Assembly (NCBI GenBank): GCA_965248235.1
Contig: CBDFIU010000002.1
Location: 310,001-374,000 of the forward strand
DNA length: 64,000 nt
Direction of reading: 5' to 3'
DNA from: UBA6623 sp965248235
GTDB lineage: Bacteria; Acidobacteriota; Terriglobia; Bryobacterales; UBA6623
The notes under the pieces: model-generated
Databases searched by the model: none
Told to the model about the DNA's origin: nothing
The model's input: the letters and a program-made list of their open reading frames with translations, nothing else
Position numbers and translations under genes: made by a program
In this document: positions 24,781 to 33,950 of the stretch, piece after piece
Position numbering within the stretch: the first letter of the stretch is position 1
Layout: every line of letters begins with the position of its first letter

Positions 24781-26610
24781 ATGCGTTATTGTTCGCTCTG
24801 CTTGCTTTCGCTCTCGTCGGTGTTCTTGCTACAGATTGGATGTTCGTCCGGACCGGTTGACCAGGTGGATGAGGCCGGCTCGGAAGAGCTACGCGCGACG
24901 CACCGGCCCTCGGTGCCCGGCGTCCACGGCCTCGTTTCCGCCGGCCACCCGCTGGCCTCGATGGCGGGCATGCGGGTTCTGCTCAAGGGCGGCAATGCCG
25001 TCGATGCGTCGATTGCCGTTCTGGCCACGCTCAATGTGGTTCGTCCGCAAATGTCGGGGGCCGGCGGCAATGGTTTTTTCACCATCTACGAAAAGTCCTC
25101 GGGTAACATCCATTCGCTCAACGCCACCGGCGCGGCGCCCCAAGCATTAGACGCCTCGCAGCTCAACGAAGACGATCTCTACAAAGGGATCAAGGCAGGT
25201 GTCGTCCCCGGGCTGTTGGGCGGTTGGATCACCGTGCTCGACCGCTTCGGGACAATGACTCTCTCCGAACTTCTCGAACCCGCCATCGATTACGCCGAAA
25301 ACGGCCATCCCATTGAACAGTCGGTCACCGCGGCCATCGCCGATTCCCAAGAGATCTTCGAGAAGTTCGCTTCGAGCCGCGGCGTATTTCTGCCCGACGG
25401 GCGCGTCCCGGAACCGAACATGCGCTTCACCATGCCCGGGCTTGCCGGAACATTTAAGAAGCTCGCCGAGGCCGAGCAGCAGGCGAGCCGGCGCGGCCGG
25501 TCGCGCTCCGAGGCGCTGCAAGCGGCCTTCGACCGTTTTTACCGCGGCGACATCGCGAGCGAGATGGTTGCCTTTTACGAACAACACGGCGGGGTGTTCA
25601 CAGCCGACGACTTGGCCGGCTACAAGCCGATTTGGACCGAGCCAGTTCATACGAAATACCGCGGTTACGACGTCTACAGCAGTCCCTCGACCTCGCGTGG
25701 CGGGCTTGAAGTCACCATGCAGCTCAACTGCATCGAGGGGTTTGACGTTGCCGAGTTGGGCCACAATAGCGCCGAGTTGCTGCACCTGGTGAGCGAGTGC
25801 ATCAAGGTTGTCAAAGCCGACGTCTACCGCTACACGGCCGATCCGGCGACTACCGAGATGCCCGTCGCGGGGATGCTGTCGAAAGACTACGCCGCCCTGC
25901 GCCGCGAATTGATCAGCACCGACACCGTGATGGCTTTTCCCGAGGCCGGCTCACCGCCGGGCGCCCCTGAAACCGAGACGGCGAGCGTCTTCCGGGCTCG
26001 CTTCCCCGAACAGATCGACCCCGCCGGCCACACCGACAGCTTTTCGATCGTCGACGCCGAGGGCAACGCCGTAGCCTGCACGCCGACCCACGGGAGCCTA
26101 TTCGGGACAAGCGTCGTGGTCGGCAATACCGGGCTGACTTTCAACAACGGGACGAGAGTCGGCTCGACCGCGCCCTACTCTGATCACGTCAACTACGCGC
26201 GGGGCGGCCGGATTGCGCTGCTCAACAATTCGCCGATTATCGTTTTGAAAGACGGTCAGTTCGTGCTCGCCATCGGAACCCCGGGCGGTGAAACCATCGG
26301 GCAAACGCAGTTTCAAGCTCTGCTCAACGTGCTCGATTTCGACATGGAGATTCAGCAGGCCGTCGCCGCCCCGCGCATCGCGCTCGCCGCCGAGCCGAAT
26401 TTCTACAAGCCGGGATCGGCGATTACGCTGCGGGCCGAAGCGCGAATCTCCGCTGAAGTCACCCGAACGCTCGAGGCCATGGGCCACGTTGTCGAACGCG
26501 TCGAAGGCTACGCCTTCGGCAGTATGCAGGGCATTCTCGCCGATCTCGAAAAAGGAACTCTCGCGGCGGGAGCGGATCCTCGACGCGTCGCCTATGCCGT
26601 GGGTTGGTAG
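24781..26610 (+). CDS. ggt: Gamma-glutamyltransferase family lipoprotein
   Basis: A 609-residue Ntn-hydrolase precursor of the gamma-glutamyltranspeptidase family, which cleaves gamma-glutamyl amides such as glutathione and self-processes at a Thr. It carries a lipoprotein signal (VFLLQIGC, Cys at residue 20), so it is likely anchored on the periplasmic side. The large-subunit signature GGNAVDASIAVLATLNVV, the Arg/Gly-rich SPSTSRGG and the small-subunit GTPGGETIGQTQ are conserved. The processing Thr aligns with the Thr of HTDSFSIVD, where the common TTH is replaced by TDS. GGGGGAG six bases upstream supports the ATG at 24781 over earlier ones. It converges on aspS with a four-base gap. Confidence 0.9.
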   Translation: MRYCSLCLLSLSSVFLLQIGCSSGPVDQVDEAGSEELRATHRPSVPGVHGLVSAGHPLASMAGMRVLLKGGNAVDASIAVLATLNVVRPQMSGAGGNGFFTIYEKSSGNIHSLNATGAAPQALDASQLNEDDLYKGIKAGVVPGLLGGWITVLDRFGTMTLSELLEPAIDYAENGHPIEQSVTAAIADSQEIFEKFASSRGVFLPDGRVPEPNMRFTMPGLAGTFKKLAEAEQQASRRGRSRSEALQAAFDRFYRGDIASEMVAFYEQHGGVFTADDLAGYKPIWTEPVHTKYRGYDVYSSPSTSRGGLEVTMQLNCIEGFDVAELGHNSAELLHLVSECIKVVKADVYRYTADPATTEMPVAGMLSKDYAALRRELISTDTVMAFPEAGSPPGAPETETASVFRARFPEQIDPAGHTDSFSIVDAEGNAVACTPTHGSLFGTSVVVGNTGLTFNNGTRVGSTAPYSDHVNYARGGRIALLNNSPIIVLKDGQFVLAIGTPGGETIGQTQFQALLNVLDFDMEIQQAVAAPRIALAAEPNFYKPGSAITLRAEARISAEVTRTLEAMGHVVERVEGYAFGSMQGILADLEKGTLAAGADPRRVAYAVGW

Positions 26611-26614
26611 GCGG

Positions 26615-28423
26615 CTACGACTTCGCCCGCAGCGCCTGTTGCGCCTGAGGTGTGAGTTGCACACCCAACTCGGCGAGCTGCCGCGTCGGCACTGTGTTGG
26701 GCGCTTCGCACATCAGATCAGTCCCCTTGGCGGTCTTGGGGAAGGGGATCACGTCGCGAATCGTCGCTTCCCCGGCCAACAACATGATCAGCCGGTCGAG
26801 CCCCAGAGCGATGCCGCCGTGCGGCGGGGTGCCGTATTCGAGGGCGTCCAAGAAGAACCCGAAGCGATGCCGGGCTTCCAACTCGGTGAAGCCAAGAGCG
26901 GAGAAAACCTTCGACTGCACGTCACCGCGGTGAATACGAATCGAGCCCGAGCCCAGCTCGATGCCGTTCAAGACCAAATCATAAGCCTTGGAGCGGCAGG
27001 CGCCCGGGTCGCTTTCCAATTTGTCGAGATCTTCCTCGAGCGGCGAAGTGAAAGGATGATGCGCGGCATTCCAGCGACTCTCGTCTTTCGACCACTCGAA
27101 CATCGGGAACTCGGTGATCCACAAAAAGCGTAGATCCTTGGGGTCGAAAAGATTGTGCCGGTCGGCGTATTGGCGGGCCACTTCGAGGCGAAGATCGCCG
27201 GCCGCCCGCAACACTTGTTGCTCGGGCTTGGGGCCGTCGGGGGTTTTCGCCGAAGTAGCGAGAAAGAGCAAATCGCCTTCCTCGAAGCCGGTCCGCTCGC
27301 GCACGGTCGCCATCGATTCGGGAAAGTCGCGCTCGAGCCGCTTCGTGTCCTCGAAGATTTTCAGGTTACGGTCCGGACCCAGGGCTTTCAAGTCGTCGCG
27401 CTCGCGCCGGGTGGTCTGGCCGACTTTGGGAATTCGAATCGCCGTGAGAGGCATGTCGCCGGCCACTTCGGGCGGAAACAGGTCGTTGACGCGCGTCATG
27501 GCCGGCAAGCGCAGGTCGGGCTTGTCGCTGCCGTACTTCTCGATCGCCTCGGCGTGGGAGATCCGCAACAGCGGGATTTCGGGAACCTTGTGGCCCGAGG
27601 CTTCGCAGACACGCGTTACCAATTCCTCGATCACCTCGTAGATGCTCTCGGGTTGCGCGAACGACATCTCCAGATCGATTTGCGTGAACTCGGGTTGGCG
27701 GTCGGCACGCAAGTCCTCGTCGCGAAAACAGCGCACGATTTGGAAGTACTTGTCATAGCCGCCGATCATCAATAGCTGCTTGAAAAGCTGCGGCGATTGC
27801 GGCAAGGCGTAGTAGGTTCCCAAGTTGATGCGCGAGGGGACCAGAAAATCGCGCGCGCCTTCGGGCGTCGAGCGCGTCATGAAAGGCGTTTCCAGTTCCA
27901 GAAAACCCTGGCCGTTCAAGCTGTCGCGAATCGCGAAATTGACGTGATGCCGCAATATCAAGTTGCGCTGCATACGGGGCCGGCGGATATCGACATAGCG
28001 GTATTTGAGCCGCACGTCCTCGCCGATCGCGGCGTCTTCATCGATCGGGAAGGGCGGCGTCCGCGAAACATTGAGAAGCAGCAGGGTCTCGGCTTGGATC
28101 TCCACTTCGCCGGTTTCAAGGTCGGAGTTAATCGTGTCTTCGGAGCGCCGCACGACCGGGCCCTCGACGGCCACCACGAACTCGCTGCGCAATAGTTCGG
28201 CGTGCGAGTGAACCTCTTCGCTGAGTTCCTTGTTGAAGACGACTTGCGTGATGCCTTCACGGTCGCGCAGGTGGATGAAGATCAGGCTGCCGAGGTCACG
28301 GCGGCGGTGGACCCAACCCATCACCACGGCGCGCGAGCCCACGTCGGCCGGGCGCAGCTCGTTGCAATGATGCGTGCGGCGGAGGTCGCCGAGAAAGTCC
28401 AAGGAGCGGGATTGTTCAGCCAT
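26615..28423 (-). CDS. aspS: Aspartyl-tRNA synthetase
   Basis: A 602-residue class IIb synthetase that charges tRNA-Asp. An OB-fold anticodon domain (about 15-115: GWVHRRRDLGSLIFIHLRDREG) is followed by the catalytic core with PQSPQLFKQLLMIGGYDKYF and motif 2 in RCFRDEDLRADRQPEF. A bacterial GAD insertion comes next, then HHPFTSP and motif 3 in GIALGLDRLIML. In RRRDLGS the residue after Asp is Leu, as in discriminating enzymes such as E. coli AspRS. Non-discriminating enzymes such as that of Pseudomonas have His there, so dedicated Asp charging is likely (inference). The ATG at 28421-28423 overlaps the preceding stop by one base (TGATG), showing coupling to the carbonic-anhydrase-like gene. 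Confidence 0.96.
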   Translation of the reverse strand: MAEQSRSLDFLGDLRRTHHCNELRPADVGSRAVVMGWVHRRRDLGSLIFIHLRDREGITQVVFNKELSEEVHSHAELLRSEFVVAVEGPVVRRSEDTINSDLETGEVEIQAETLLLLNVSRTPPFPIDEDAAIGEDVRLKYRYVDIRRPRMQRNLILRHHVNFAIRDSLNGQGFLELETPFMTRSTPEGARDFLVPSRINLGTYYALPQSPQLFKQLLMIGGYDKYFQIVRCFRDEDLRADRQPEFTQIDLEMSFAQPESIYEVIEELVTRVCEASGHKVPEIPLLRISHAEAIEKYGSDKPDLRLPAMTRVNDLFPPEVAGDMPLTAIRIPKVGQTTRRERDDLKALGPDRNLKIFEDTKRLERDFPESMATVRERTGFEEGDLLFLATSAKTPDGPKPEQQVLRAAGDLRLEVARQYADRHNLFDPKDLRFLWITEFPMFEWSKDESRWNAAHHPFTSPLEEDLDKLESDPGACRSKAYDLVLNGIELGSGSIRIHRGDVQSKVFSALGFTELEARHRFGFFLDALEYGTPPHGGIALGLDRLIMLLAGEATIRDVIPFPKTAKGTDLMCEAPNTVPTRQLAELGVQLTPQAQQALRAKS

Positions 28424-28932
28424 CACACGTTCTTCCTGTGCTCGCGTGCAAGTTCCATGTAGCCGTCGACGCCGCGGCGAATGCGCTCGAGTTCATCGTC
28501 GGTCGTTTGGCGGCGCACTTTTCCGGGAACGCCGGCGACCAGGCTGCGCGGCGCAATCTGGGCGCCTTCGACCACCAGAGCTCCGGCGGCGATGATCGAC
28601 CCAGAGCCGATCTTCGATCCGCTCAGCACCGTCGCGCCCATGCCGATCAGGCAACCGTCTTCGATCTCGCAAGCGTGAAGCGTCACCGAATGGCCGACCA
28701 CGCAACGGCGGCCCACCACGAGTGGCTCGCCGCGGTCGACATGCAGGCAGCAGTTGTCTTGGATATTCGACTCGTCGCCGATCGTGATGTCGGCGACATC
28801 GCCGCGAATCGTCGTATTGGGCCACACGCCGACGTGCTCGCCCAGTGTGACCTTGCCAATCACGACGGCGGTTGGGTCGATGAACGCTGAGTCCGGGACC
28901 GTCGGCGATTGGCCGCGAAAAGGACGAGTCAT
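28423..28932 (-). CDS. Gamma-carbonic anhydrase / left-handed beta-helix hexapeptide protein
   Basis: A 169-residue hexapeptide-repeat protein of the gamma-carbonic anhydrase (YrdA/PaaY) type. Repeats such as IGKVTLGEHVGVWPNT, IGDESNIQDNCCLH and IGMGATVLSGSKIGSGSIIAAGALV build a left-handed beta-helix that trimerises. The three metal-binding His are visible in CLHVDRG, VGHSVTLH and TLHACEI. Whether it hydrates CO2 or transfers acyl groups cannot be decided from sequence. The frame extends upstream, but MTRPFRGQSPTVPDSAFI (ATG at 28930-28932) fits the family. It is translationally coupled to aspS. Confidence 0.88.
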   Translation of the reverse strand: MTRPFRGQSPTVPDSAFIDPTAVVIGKVTLGEHVGVWPNTTIRGDVADITIGDESNIQDNCCLHVDRGEPLVVGRRCVVGHSVTLHACEIEDGCLIGMGATVLSGSKIGSGSIIAAGALVVEGAQIAPRSLVAGVPGKVRRQTTDDELERIRRGVDGYMELAREHRKNV

Positions 28933-29546
28933 TTTGGATCGCGAAGAAGGGATGAAATCGGCGGTGAATCCCCGGCCCAAGCGCGTCTCCGGAGACCCCG
29001 AACAGCGGGTTCCCCCCAGGTCTCAGACCAGCCTGACAGGCCGCAAGAGAGCGGAAAAACGCGCCTGTGCGCGCGAGTTTCAGCGTAGCACAACCGCCTC
29101 GACCGATCGTTTCCCGACCGACGAATTCGCCGCCTAACAAGCACTCGGCCGGCCCTTCGAGCCGTCGACAAAGCGTTCGCGAACCACCTCCTTGGCGCAT
29201 CTGGCCCGCTTTTCTCATCGAATGGCGAGGCAAAGTGCATGAAGAGGCTCGTCAGTACGAGGCCTGCGCCGCTTGACGCCCCAACTCTTATGCACTTAAG
29301 CAAAAGACGCGTACTTGAACAGCACGGCGAGCAAGCGCAACGACGTAACAGCGGGCCGATCGTGTGCTTTGCCCGTCAGGCGGTGAAAAATGCGGGCTGG
29401 GAATCCTGACGGCGCGAGCCTTGCTCGGTGAAATGCCGGCGCGGCATGGGAGGACGTTGATAAGGTAGGGGCTGGCGCGTGCCGGCCGTAGTCCTGCCGG
29501 CGCGACGCAACGTCGATGCTCCACGAAAGGATCTATAAGTATCGCC
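28933..29546. other. Intergenic region upstream of the GH2 gene
   Basis: A 614-base gap between the divergent carbonic-anhydrase-like and GH2 genes. About a third is MITE-like copy B (29204-29397). Near the GH2 start, TATAAG at 29534-29539 lies seven bases from the ATG at 29547, so the message may be leaderless, although no good -35 is visible. I see no gene in the rest. Confidence 0.5.
29204..29397. repeat. MITE-like repeat, copy B (complete, 194 bp)
   Basis: Starts GCCCGCTTTTCTCATCG and ends GTGAAAAATGCGGGC, imperfect inverted ends. The interior keeps GTCAGTACGAGGC and CGTACTTGAACAGCACGGCG, shared with copy C. There is no coding frame inside, so a larger element must have supplied the transposase. 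Confidence 0.75.
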
Positions 29547-31355
29547 ATGTTCACGCGTTTCTTCTCTCTATTCACCCTGATAGCCGTCGTCGCCGCGGTC
29601 GCGTTCTCCCAGGAAATTCCCCGTCCCGAATACCCACAGCCGCAATTCGAGCGCAAGCTGTGGATGAACTTGAACGGCGAGTGGGAGTTCGAATTCGACG
29701 ATGACGACGCCGGGGTCGACGCCGGCTGGTACTCGGGCAAGAAGAAATTCTCACGCAAGATTCTCGTTCCGTTCTGCCCGGAAAGCTCGATGAGCGGGAT
29801 CGGCGACACGGATTTTCATACGGTGGTCTGGTATCGCCGCACGTTTTCGCTCGGCAACGACTGGAAGGGTAAGAACGTTCTGCTGAACTTCGGGGCGGTC
29901 GACTACGACGCGTCGGTGTTCGTCAACGGAAGCCTCGCCGGCTCGCACAGCGGCGGCAGCGTTCCGTTCTCTTTCGACATCACTTCCCACCTGGCGAAGG
30001 GTGATAACACGATCGTACTGCGCGCGAAGGACTACCCGACCGATCGCTTCCTGCCGCGCGGCAAGCAGTATTGGAAACCCAAATCAGCCTCCATTTTTTA
30101 TCGCCGCACAACCGGCATTTGGCAAACGGTTTGGCTCGAAGGAACCGGCGCCAGCTATATAAGGAAGGTCCGCATCGACACGTCGCTCGACGGGACGGTG
30201 AAGTTTTCGAGCCGCATCGTTGGTCCCGGCGAGGGCCTGAAGTTGACGGCTAAAGTAACCGACGAGGGTAAGACGGTCGCGACGGTCGTGGTCTCGGCGG
30301 AGCAGGTACGAACCGGCGCGGGGGTGGTCGTTCCCGACCCCAAGCACTGGGACCCGCGACGGCCGCATCTCTACGACGTGACGTTCACGCTAAGCCGCGG
30401 CAACGAAGTGCTCGACGAAGTGCATTCCTATTTCGGAATTCGCACCGTAACGGTCGAGAGCGGACGCGTTTTCATCAACGGCCGGCCAATCTACCTAAAG
30501 ATGATCCTCGATCAGGGTTATTGGCCCGAGAGTATTCTGACGCCGCCCACCGACGAGGCCCTCAAGTTCGACATTGAAGCCACCATGGAGATGGGCTTCA
30601 ACGGCGCGCGCAAGCACCAGAAGCTCGAAGATCCTCGCTGGTTGTATTGGGCCGACAAGCTGGGTTTCCTGGTCTCCGACGAAGCCGCCAATGCGTATCT
30701 GTACGACGAGGAGTACGTCCGCGCCTTCACCGATGAGTGGATCGAGACGGTCGAGCGCGACTACAACCACCCGTCGGTCATTATGTGGACGCCCATCAAC
30801 GAAAGCTGGGGCGTGCCCGACCTGCGCGATCCCGCGCAGCAGGATCATCTCAAGGCGCTTTACAGGCTGACGAAGTCCATCGACCGCACGCGGCCCGTGA
30901 TCGACAACGACGGCTGGGAACACACCGACCTGACCGATCTTTTCGCGTTCCACGACTACAGCCGCACCGGCGAGTTGCTCTACGAACGCTACAAGGATCT
31001 CGGCAAGCCCGGCGCCGCCATACCGCCCGCTCACCGCGCGCTGATGCTGCCCGGTTTCGAGTACAACGGCTCGCCGTTCTATCTGTCGGAGTTTGGCGGC
31101 ATCGCCTATATCCCGCCGGGGACGGTCGTGCCGGAGGAATCCTGGGGCTACTCGGGAGTCGAGAAAACCCCCGAAGACGCGCTGAGCCGCTTGCGCGGGC
31201 TTTATGAGGCGATCGCCAAAATGCCCCTCGTCACCGGTATCTGCTACACCCAGCTCACCGATGTCGAGCAGGAAGTGAACGGATTGCTGACCTTCGACCG
31301 CAAGATGAAGTTCGATCCGAAAGAGCTGAAGGCAATCAACGACCTGCTGCGGTGA
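29547..31355 (+). CDS. Secreted glycoside hydrolase family 2 protein
   Basis: A 602-residue exported GH2 enzyme with a signal peptide (1-21, FSQ). A jelly-roll sugar-binding domain (about 35-200, including WYRRTFSLGNDWKGKNVLLNFGAVDY), an immunoglobulin-like domain (200-300) and a TIM barrel (305-602) follow in standard GH2 order. The acid/base is Glu419 in TPINESWG and the nucleophile is Glu515 in YLSEFGG. GH2 covers beta-galactosidase, beta-mannosidase and beta-glucuronidase, and the exact sugar is not decided by sequence. It is shorter than LacZ-type enzymes and lacks their C-terminal domains. Confidence 0.93.
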   Translation: MFTRFFSLFTLIAVVAAVAFSQEIPRPEYPQPQFERKLWMNLNGEWEFEFDDDDAGVDAGWYSGKKKFSRKILVPFCPESSMSGIGDTDFHTVVWYRRTFSLGNDWKGKNVLLNFGAVDYDASVFVNGSLAGSHSGGSVPFSFDITSHLAKGDNTIVLRAKDYPTDRFLPRGKQYWKPKSASIFYRRTTGIWQTVWLEGTGASYIRKVRIDTSLDGTVKFSSRIVGPGEGLKLTAKVTDEGKTVATVVVSAEQVRTGAGVVVPDPKHWDPRRPHLYDVTFTLSRGNEVLDEVHSYFGIRTVTVESGRVFINGRPIYLKMILDQGYWPESILTPPTDEALKFDIEATMEMGFNGARKHQKLEDPRWLYWADKLGFLVSDEAANAYLYDEEYVRAFTDEWIETVERDYNHPSVIMWTPINESWGVPDLRDPAQQDHLKALYRLTKSIDRTRPVIDNDGWEHTDLTDLFAFHDYSRTGELLYERYKDLGKPGAAIPPAHRALMLPGFEYNGSPFYLSEFGGIAYIPPGTVVPEESWGYSGVEKTPEDALSRLRGLYEAIAKMPLVTGICYTQLTDVEQEVNGLLTFDRKMKFDPKELKAINDLLR

Positions 31356-31400
31356 CCAGCCGGATCATACCCTCGCCGCAACGAACCCTCCGGGCCCCCG

Positions 31401-31769
31401 CTATTTGGCGCTCGAATCCGGCTGGTGGATCCCGAACACATTGCCTTCCGTATCACGGCAATACGCTTGCTGACCGACGCCGGGAATCGCGAACGGCCTC
31501 AAGATCACTTCCCCGCCCTCGGCCGCCACTTTCTCGGCCGTCTCGGCGACCGAAGCCACTTGTATCGTATTAGGCGTCGGCGGCATGTCGTCGCGGCGGC
31601 GCATGAAGCCGCCGTTGATGCCGGGCTCGTCGTTCGAGCCGGTGGTCATCAGCCAATAAGCCTGCGGCCCCTCCACCTTTTGCGTCCTCCAGCCGAAGAC
31701 GCTCTCATAGAACGCCAAAGCTCGGTCCGGGTCATCCACTCCCATTTCAAAGTGCACCACTCGATTCAT
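31401..31769 (-). CDS. VOC (glyoxalase/bleomycin-resistance) family protein
   Basis: A 122-residue single-domain protein of the vicinal oxygen chelate family. It opens VVHFEMGVDDPDRALAFYESVFGW, the usual first beta-alpha-beta unit with a metal-ligand His. It closes with VILRPFAIPGVGQQAYCRDTEGNVFGI, where the family places its other ligand Glu; here Asp/Glu occur in CRDTEGN. Related small proteins are often annotated as glyoxalase-like with no known substrate. AAGGAG seven bases before the ATG at 31767-31769 fixes the start. It faces the GH2 gene tail to tail. Confidence 0.85.
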   Translation of the reverse strand: MNRVVHFEMGVDDPDRALAFYESVFGWRTQKVEGPQAYWLMTTGSNDEPGINGGFMRRRDDMPPTPNTIQVASVAETAEKVAAEGGEVILRPFAIPGVGQQAYCRDTEGNVFGIHQPDSSAK

Positions 31770-32033
31770 CGATCGCTCCTTTTGCGGTGTTCTCCGTGAC
31801 GAGAGGGCAGCTCGATCATGGAAACGCCCTCCCGGAACGGGGCCGGAACCAGTCAGCGTCGGGCAACACCACGAGAATGTGAAGTCTGGTTACGTTTCGA
31901 GGTGATTGTATCGCACCCCGTCCCACCTGACCGTGCCCGATATCACAAGGCGAGCCGGTTCCGGTCGACCGATGGACTTCGATTCACCGCGGGGCCGATT
32001 TTCAGGCCGCCCTACCCCTAATCTGTATCAGAT

Positions 32034-33066
32034 TGGTATTTACTTGACTCAGGTGACCACAAGATGTAGGATCGGGGAAATGGAAGATTATCCTCGGAAT
32101 CTGGCCGAGTTCGAGGCGCGTTTCGCCACCGAGCAGGCCTGTCGAGAGTATCTGTGTCAACTCCGCTGGCCGGAGGGTTTTCGTTGTCCGCGATGCGGGC
32201 ACGACAAAGCGTGGGCGGTGCGGACAGCGCTGCTGGAGTGCGCCGGCTGCGGGCATCAAGCTTCTCCAACGGCGGGCACAATATTTCAAGACACCCGCCA
32301 ACCCCTCCAGAGTTGGTTTCGAGCCATGTGGTGGCTCACGAGCCAGAAGAACGGGGCGAGCGCGCTGGGCTTGCAGCGGGTGTTGGGCCTGGGCAGCTAC
32401 AAAACGGCCTGGACTTGGTTGCATAAGCTCCGGCGCGCCATGGTGCGGCCCGGACGCGATCGGCTCAGCGGGCGCGTGGAGGTTGACGAGACTTACTTAG
32501 GAGGCTTGGAGGAGGGCGTGCGCGGTCGCCAAACCGACGCTGAGGCGCTGATTGTAGTAGCGGCCGAGGAAGATGGTGCCGGCATCGGGCGGGTTCGGAT
32601 ACGCACCATTCCCAACGCCTCCGGGGACAGCTTGATGGCCTTCGTCGGCGAGTCGATCGAACCCGGCAGCGTGGTCCATACCGACGGTTGGCTGGGATAC
32701 GAACCGCTCGAAGGCGACGGCTATCGCCACGAGGTGAGCTACCTGGAGGGGCAACCGGCGCGCGCCTCGAAACTGCTCCCCCGGGTGCACCGCGTGGTGT
32801 CGTTAGTGAAGCGCTGGATACTGGGCACGCATCAAGGAGCGGTCAGTCACGAGCATCTCGACTCCTACCTCGACGAATTCGCCTTCCGCTTCAACCGCCG
32901 CAAGTCCAGAAGTCGAGGCAAGCTCTTTTACCGCCTGGTTCAACAGGCCGTCGCCGTGCCACCGGCACCCTACAAATCGCTGGTCGGAGGCACCGCGACA
33001 CGCGCTACGGACGACCACAACATGTAGGGGCTATTTCCCAATACCTGAGTCAAGTAAATACCCATC
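32034..33066 (+). mobile_element. IS1595-type insertion sequence, copy 2 (intact transposase, no target duplication)
   Basis: A 1033-bp element with inverted ends built on GGTATTTACTTGACTCAGG. Its flanks (TATCAGAT on the left, TTTCACCG on the right) do not match, unlike copy 1. On its right, coding sequence resumes in the middle of a TadG-like gene. The missing duplication and the missing gene front suggest an IS-driven deletion or recombination between copies. Confidence 0.92.
32080..33027 (+). CDS. IS1595 family transposase (ISXO2-like), intact
   Basis: A 315-residue transposase. An N-terminal zinc ribbon (C36-x2-C39 and C54-x2-C57: CPRC, CAGC) binds DNA. The ISXO2-like catalytic domain shows VEVDETYLGG (first Asp), VVHTDGWLGY (second Asp) and YLDEFAFRFNRR (third acidic position). 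The open frame continues upstream across the left end of the element, but the protein proper starts at the ATG at 32080, preceded by GGGG. This copy is the only one in the window that could supply active transposase. Confidence 0.93.
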   Translation: MEDYPRNLAEFEARFATEQACREYLCQLRWPEGFRCPRCGHDKAWAVRTALLECAGCGHQASPTAGTIFQDTRQPLQSWFRAMWWLTSQKNGASALGLQRVLGLGSYKTAWTWLHKLRRAMVRPGRDRLSGRVEVDETYLGGLEEGVRGRQTDAEALIVVAAEEDGAGIGRVRIRTIPNASGDSLMAFVGESIEPGSVVHTDGWLGYEPLEGDGYRHEVSYLEGQPARASKLLPRVHRVVSLVKRWILGTHQGAVSHEHLDSYLDEFAFRFNRRKSRSRGKLFYRLVQQAVAVPPAPYKSLVGGTATRATDDHNM

Positions 33067-33463
33067 TTTCACCGAAAGCACGACCGATTTGGATGACGAC
33101 TGGAACTTCATTACCATCAACGGCAACGCCGACGTAAAGCTCTACGCGCCTTTCGCGGGGCAAATAGAAGGACTGCCATTGGGCATCGAATCGGAGTACG
33201 AGGGTTGGCTGGTTTGGGAAGATGACGCGGCACCCGACAATAACCCCGGCCATCGTACTGTAGGAACGGCCGATTCTGAATTCGTGGGTGTTATCTACAC
33301 TCCCACGCGCGACTTTTTCTGGGGCGGCACAAACACCGTGGCCGGTTGGGTCATGCTTGTGGTCGACAACCTCACGCTTGCGGGCAATGCGACCATCAAT
33401 GGTGGAACGTTAAACGACGGCGTGGTGCCGAATCCGATTAAGACCGTCACATTGTTGGAGTAA
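33067..33463 (+). pseudogene. TadG-like protein, C-terminal remnant cut by IS copy 2
   Basis: From the IS edge the frame reads FTESTTDLDDDWNFITINGN and continues to IKTVTLLE and a stop at 33461-33463. It aligns with the last 125 residues of the complete TadG-like protein at 35078-36472: both have a GWLVWEDD / GFLFWNDRD block, SEFVGVIYTPTRDFFW / SSFEGVMYFPSVHLKF, a WVMLVVDNLTLAGNATI / WNMVIANTLSIAGTAES block and a TVTLLE / RVTLME ending. The first 330 residues or so are gone. The two TadE-like genes that follow are intact and may have lost their promoter with it. Confidence 0.85.
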
Positions 33464-33476
33464 CTGGGAGCAGAAC

Positions 33477-33935
33477 ATGAGAACCGTGCGAACCTTGCGC
33501 AGGAAGGGATCGGTGACCGTTGAACTGGCCCTCACCGCGCCGTTGCTGATGCTGATGATGGTTGGGGCGACAGACTTTGCTCGCGCTTTTTACCATGCGG
33601 TAGAGGTAGTCAACGCGTCCGGCACGGGCGCCTTCTTTGGGTCGGGCAGCGTGGTGCGGGCCGGAGTTTTCGGGAAGATCGATCAGCTTTCCCAGAACGA
33701 TGCAGCCGACCTTGAAAACGTGACGGTAACACCGGCCTTCTATTGTGATTGCCCTGGGAACACTCAGGGGCCCGTCAACCAGGTCGATTGCAACAACGAC
33801 ACCTGCGGCTCCTATGGAGCGCCGCGGTTGTTTTCCGAGGTCACCGTCGAGCAGACCTTCACCCCGATGATTCCCTGGCCGGGGGTGCCGAACCCGATCC
33901 GAGTCAGCCGGACTTCCTATTTCCGTGTGCAATAA
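33477..33935 (+). CDS. TadE-like minor pilin (a-type, cassette 1)
   Basis: A 152-residue TadE-family protein. After a short basic start (MRTVRTLRRKG) comes the TadE motif SVTVELALTAPLLMLMMVGA and one transmembrane helix (about residues 12-32). The rest is periplasmic, with cysteines in YCDCPGN and DNDTCGS-like positions that could form disulfides, and the end is WPGVPNPIRVSRTSYFRVQ. TadE proteins are pseudopilins of Tad/Flp pili. It begins 13 bases after the truncated TadG gene and is followed 15 bases later by a second TadE-like gene. Its paralogue is the frameshifted copy at 36479-36947. Confidence 0.85.
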   Translation: MRTVRTLRRKGSVTVELALTAPLLMLMMVGATDFARAFYHAVEVVNASGTGAFFGSGSVVRAGVFGKIDQLSQNDAADLENVTVTPAFYCDCPGNTQGPVNQVDCNNDTCGSYGAPRLFSEVTVEQTFTPMIPWPGVPNPIRVSRTSYFRVQ

Positions 33936-33950
33936 GAGACTGAGGACATC

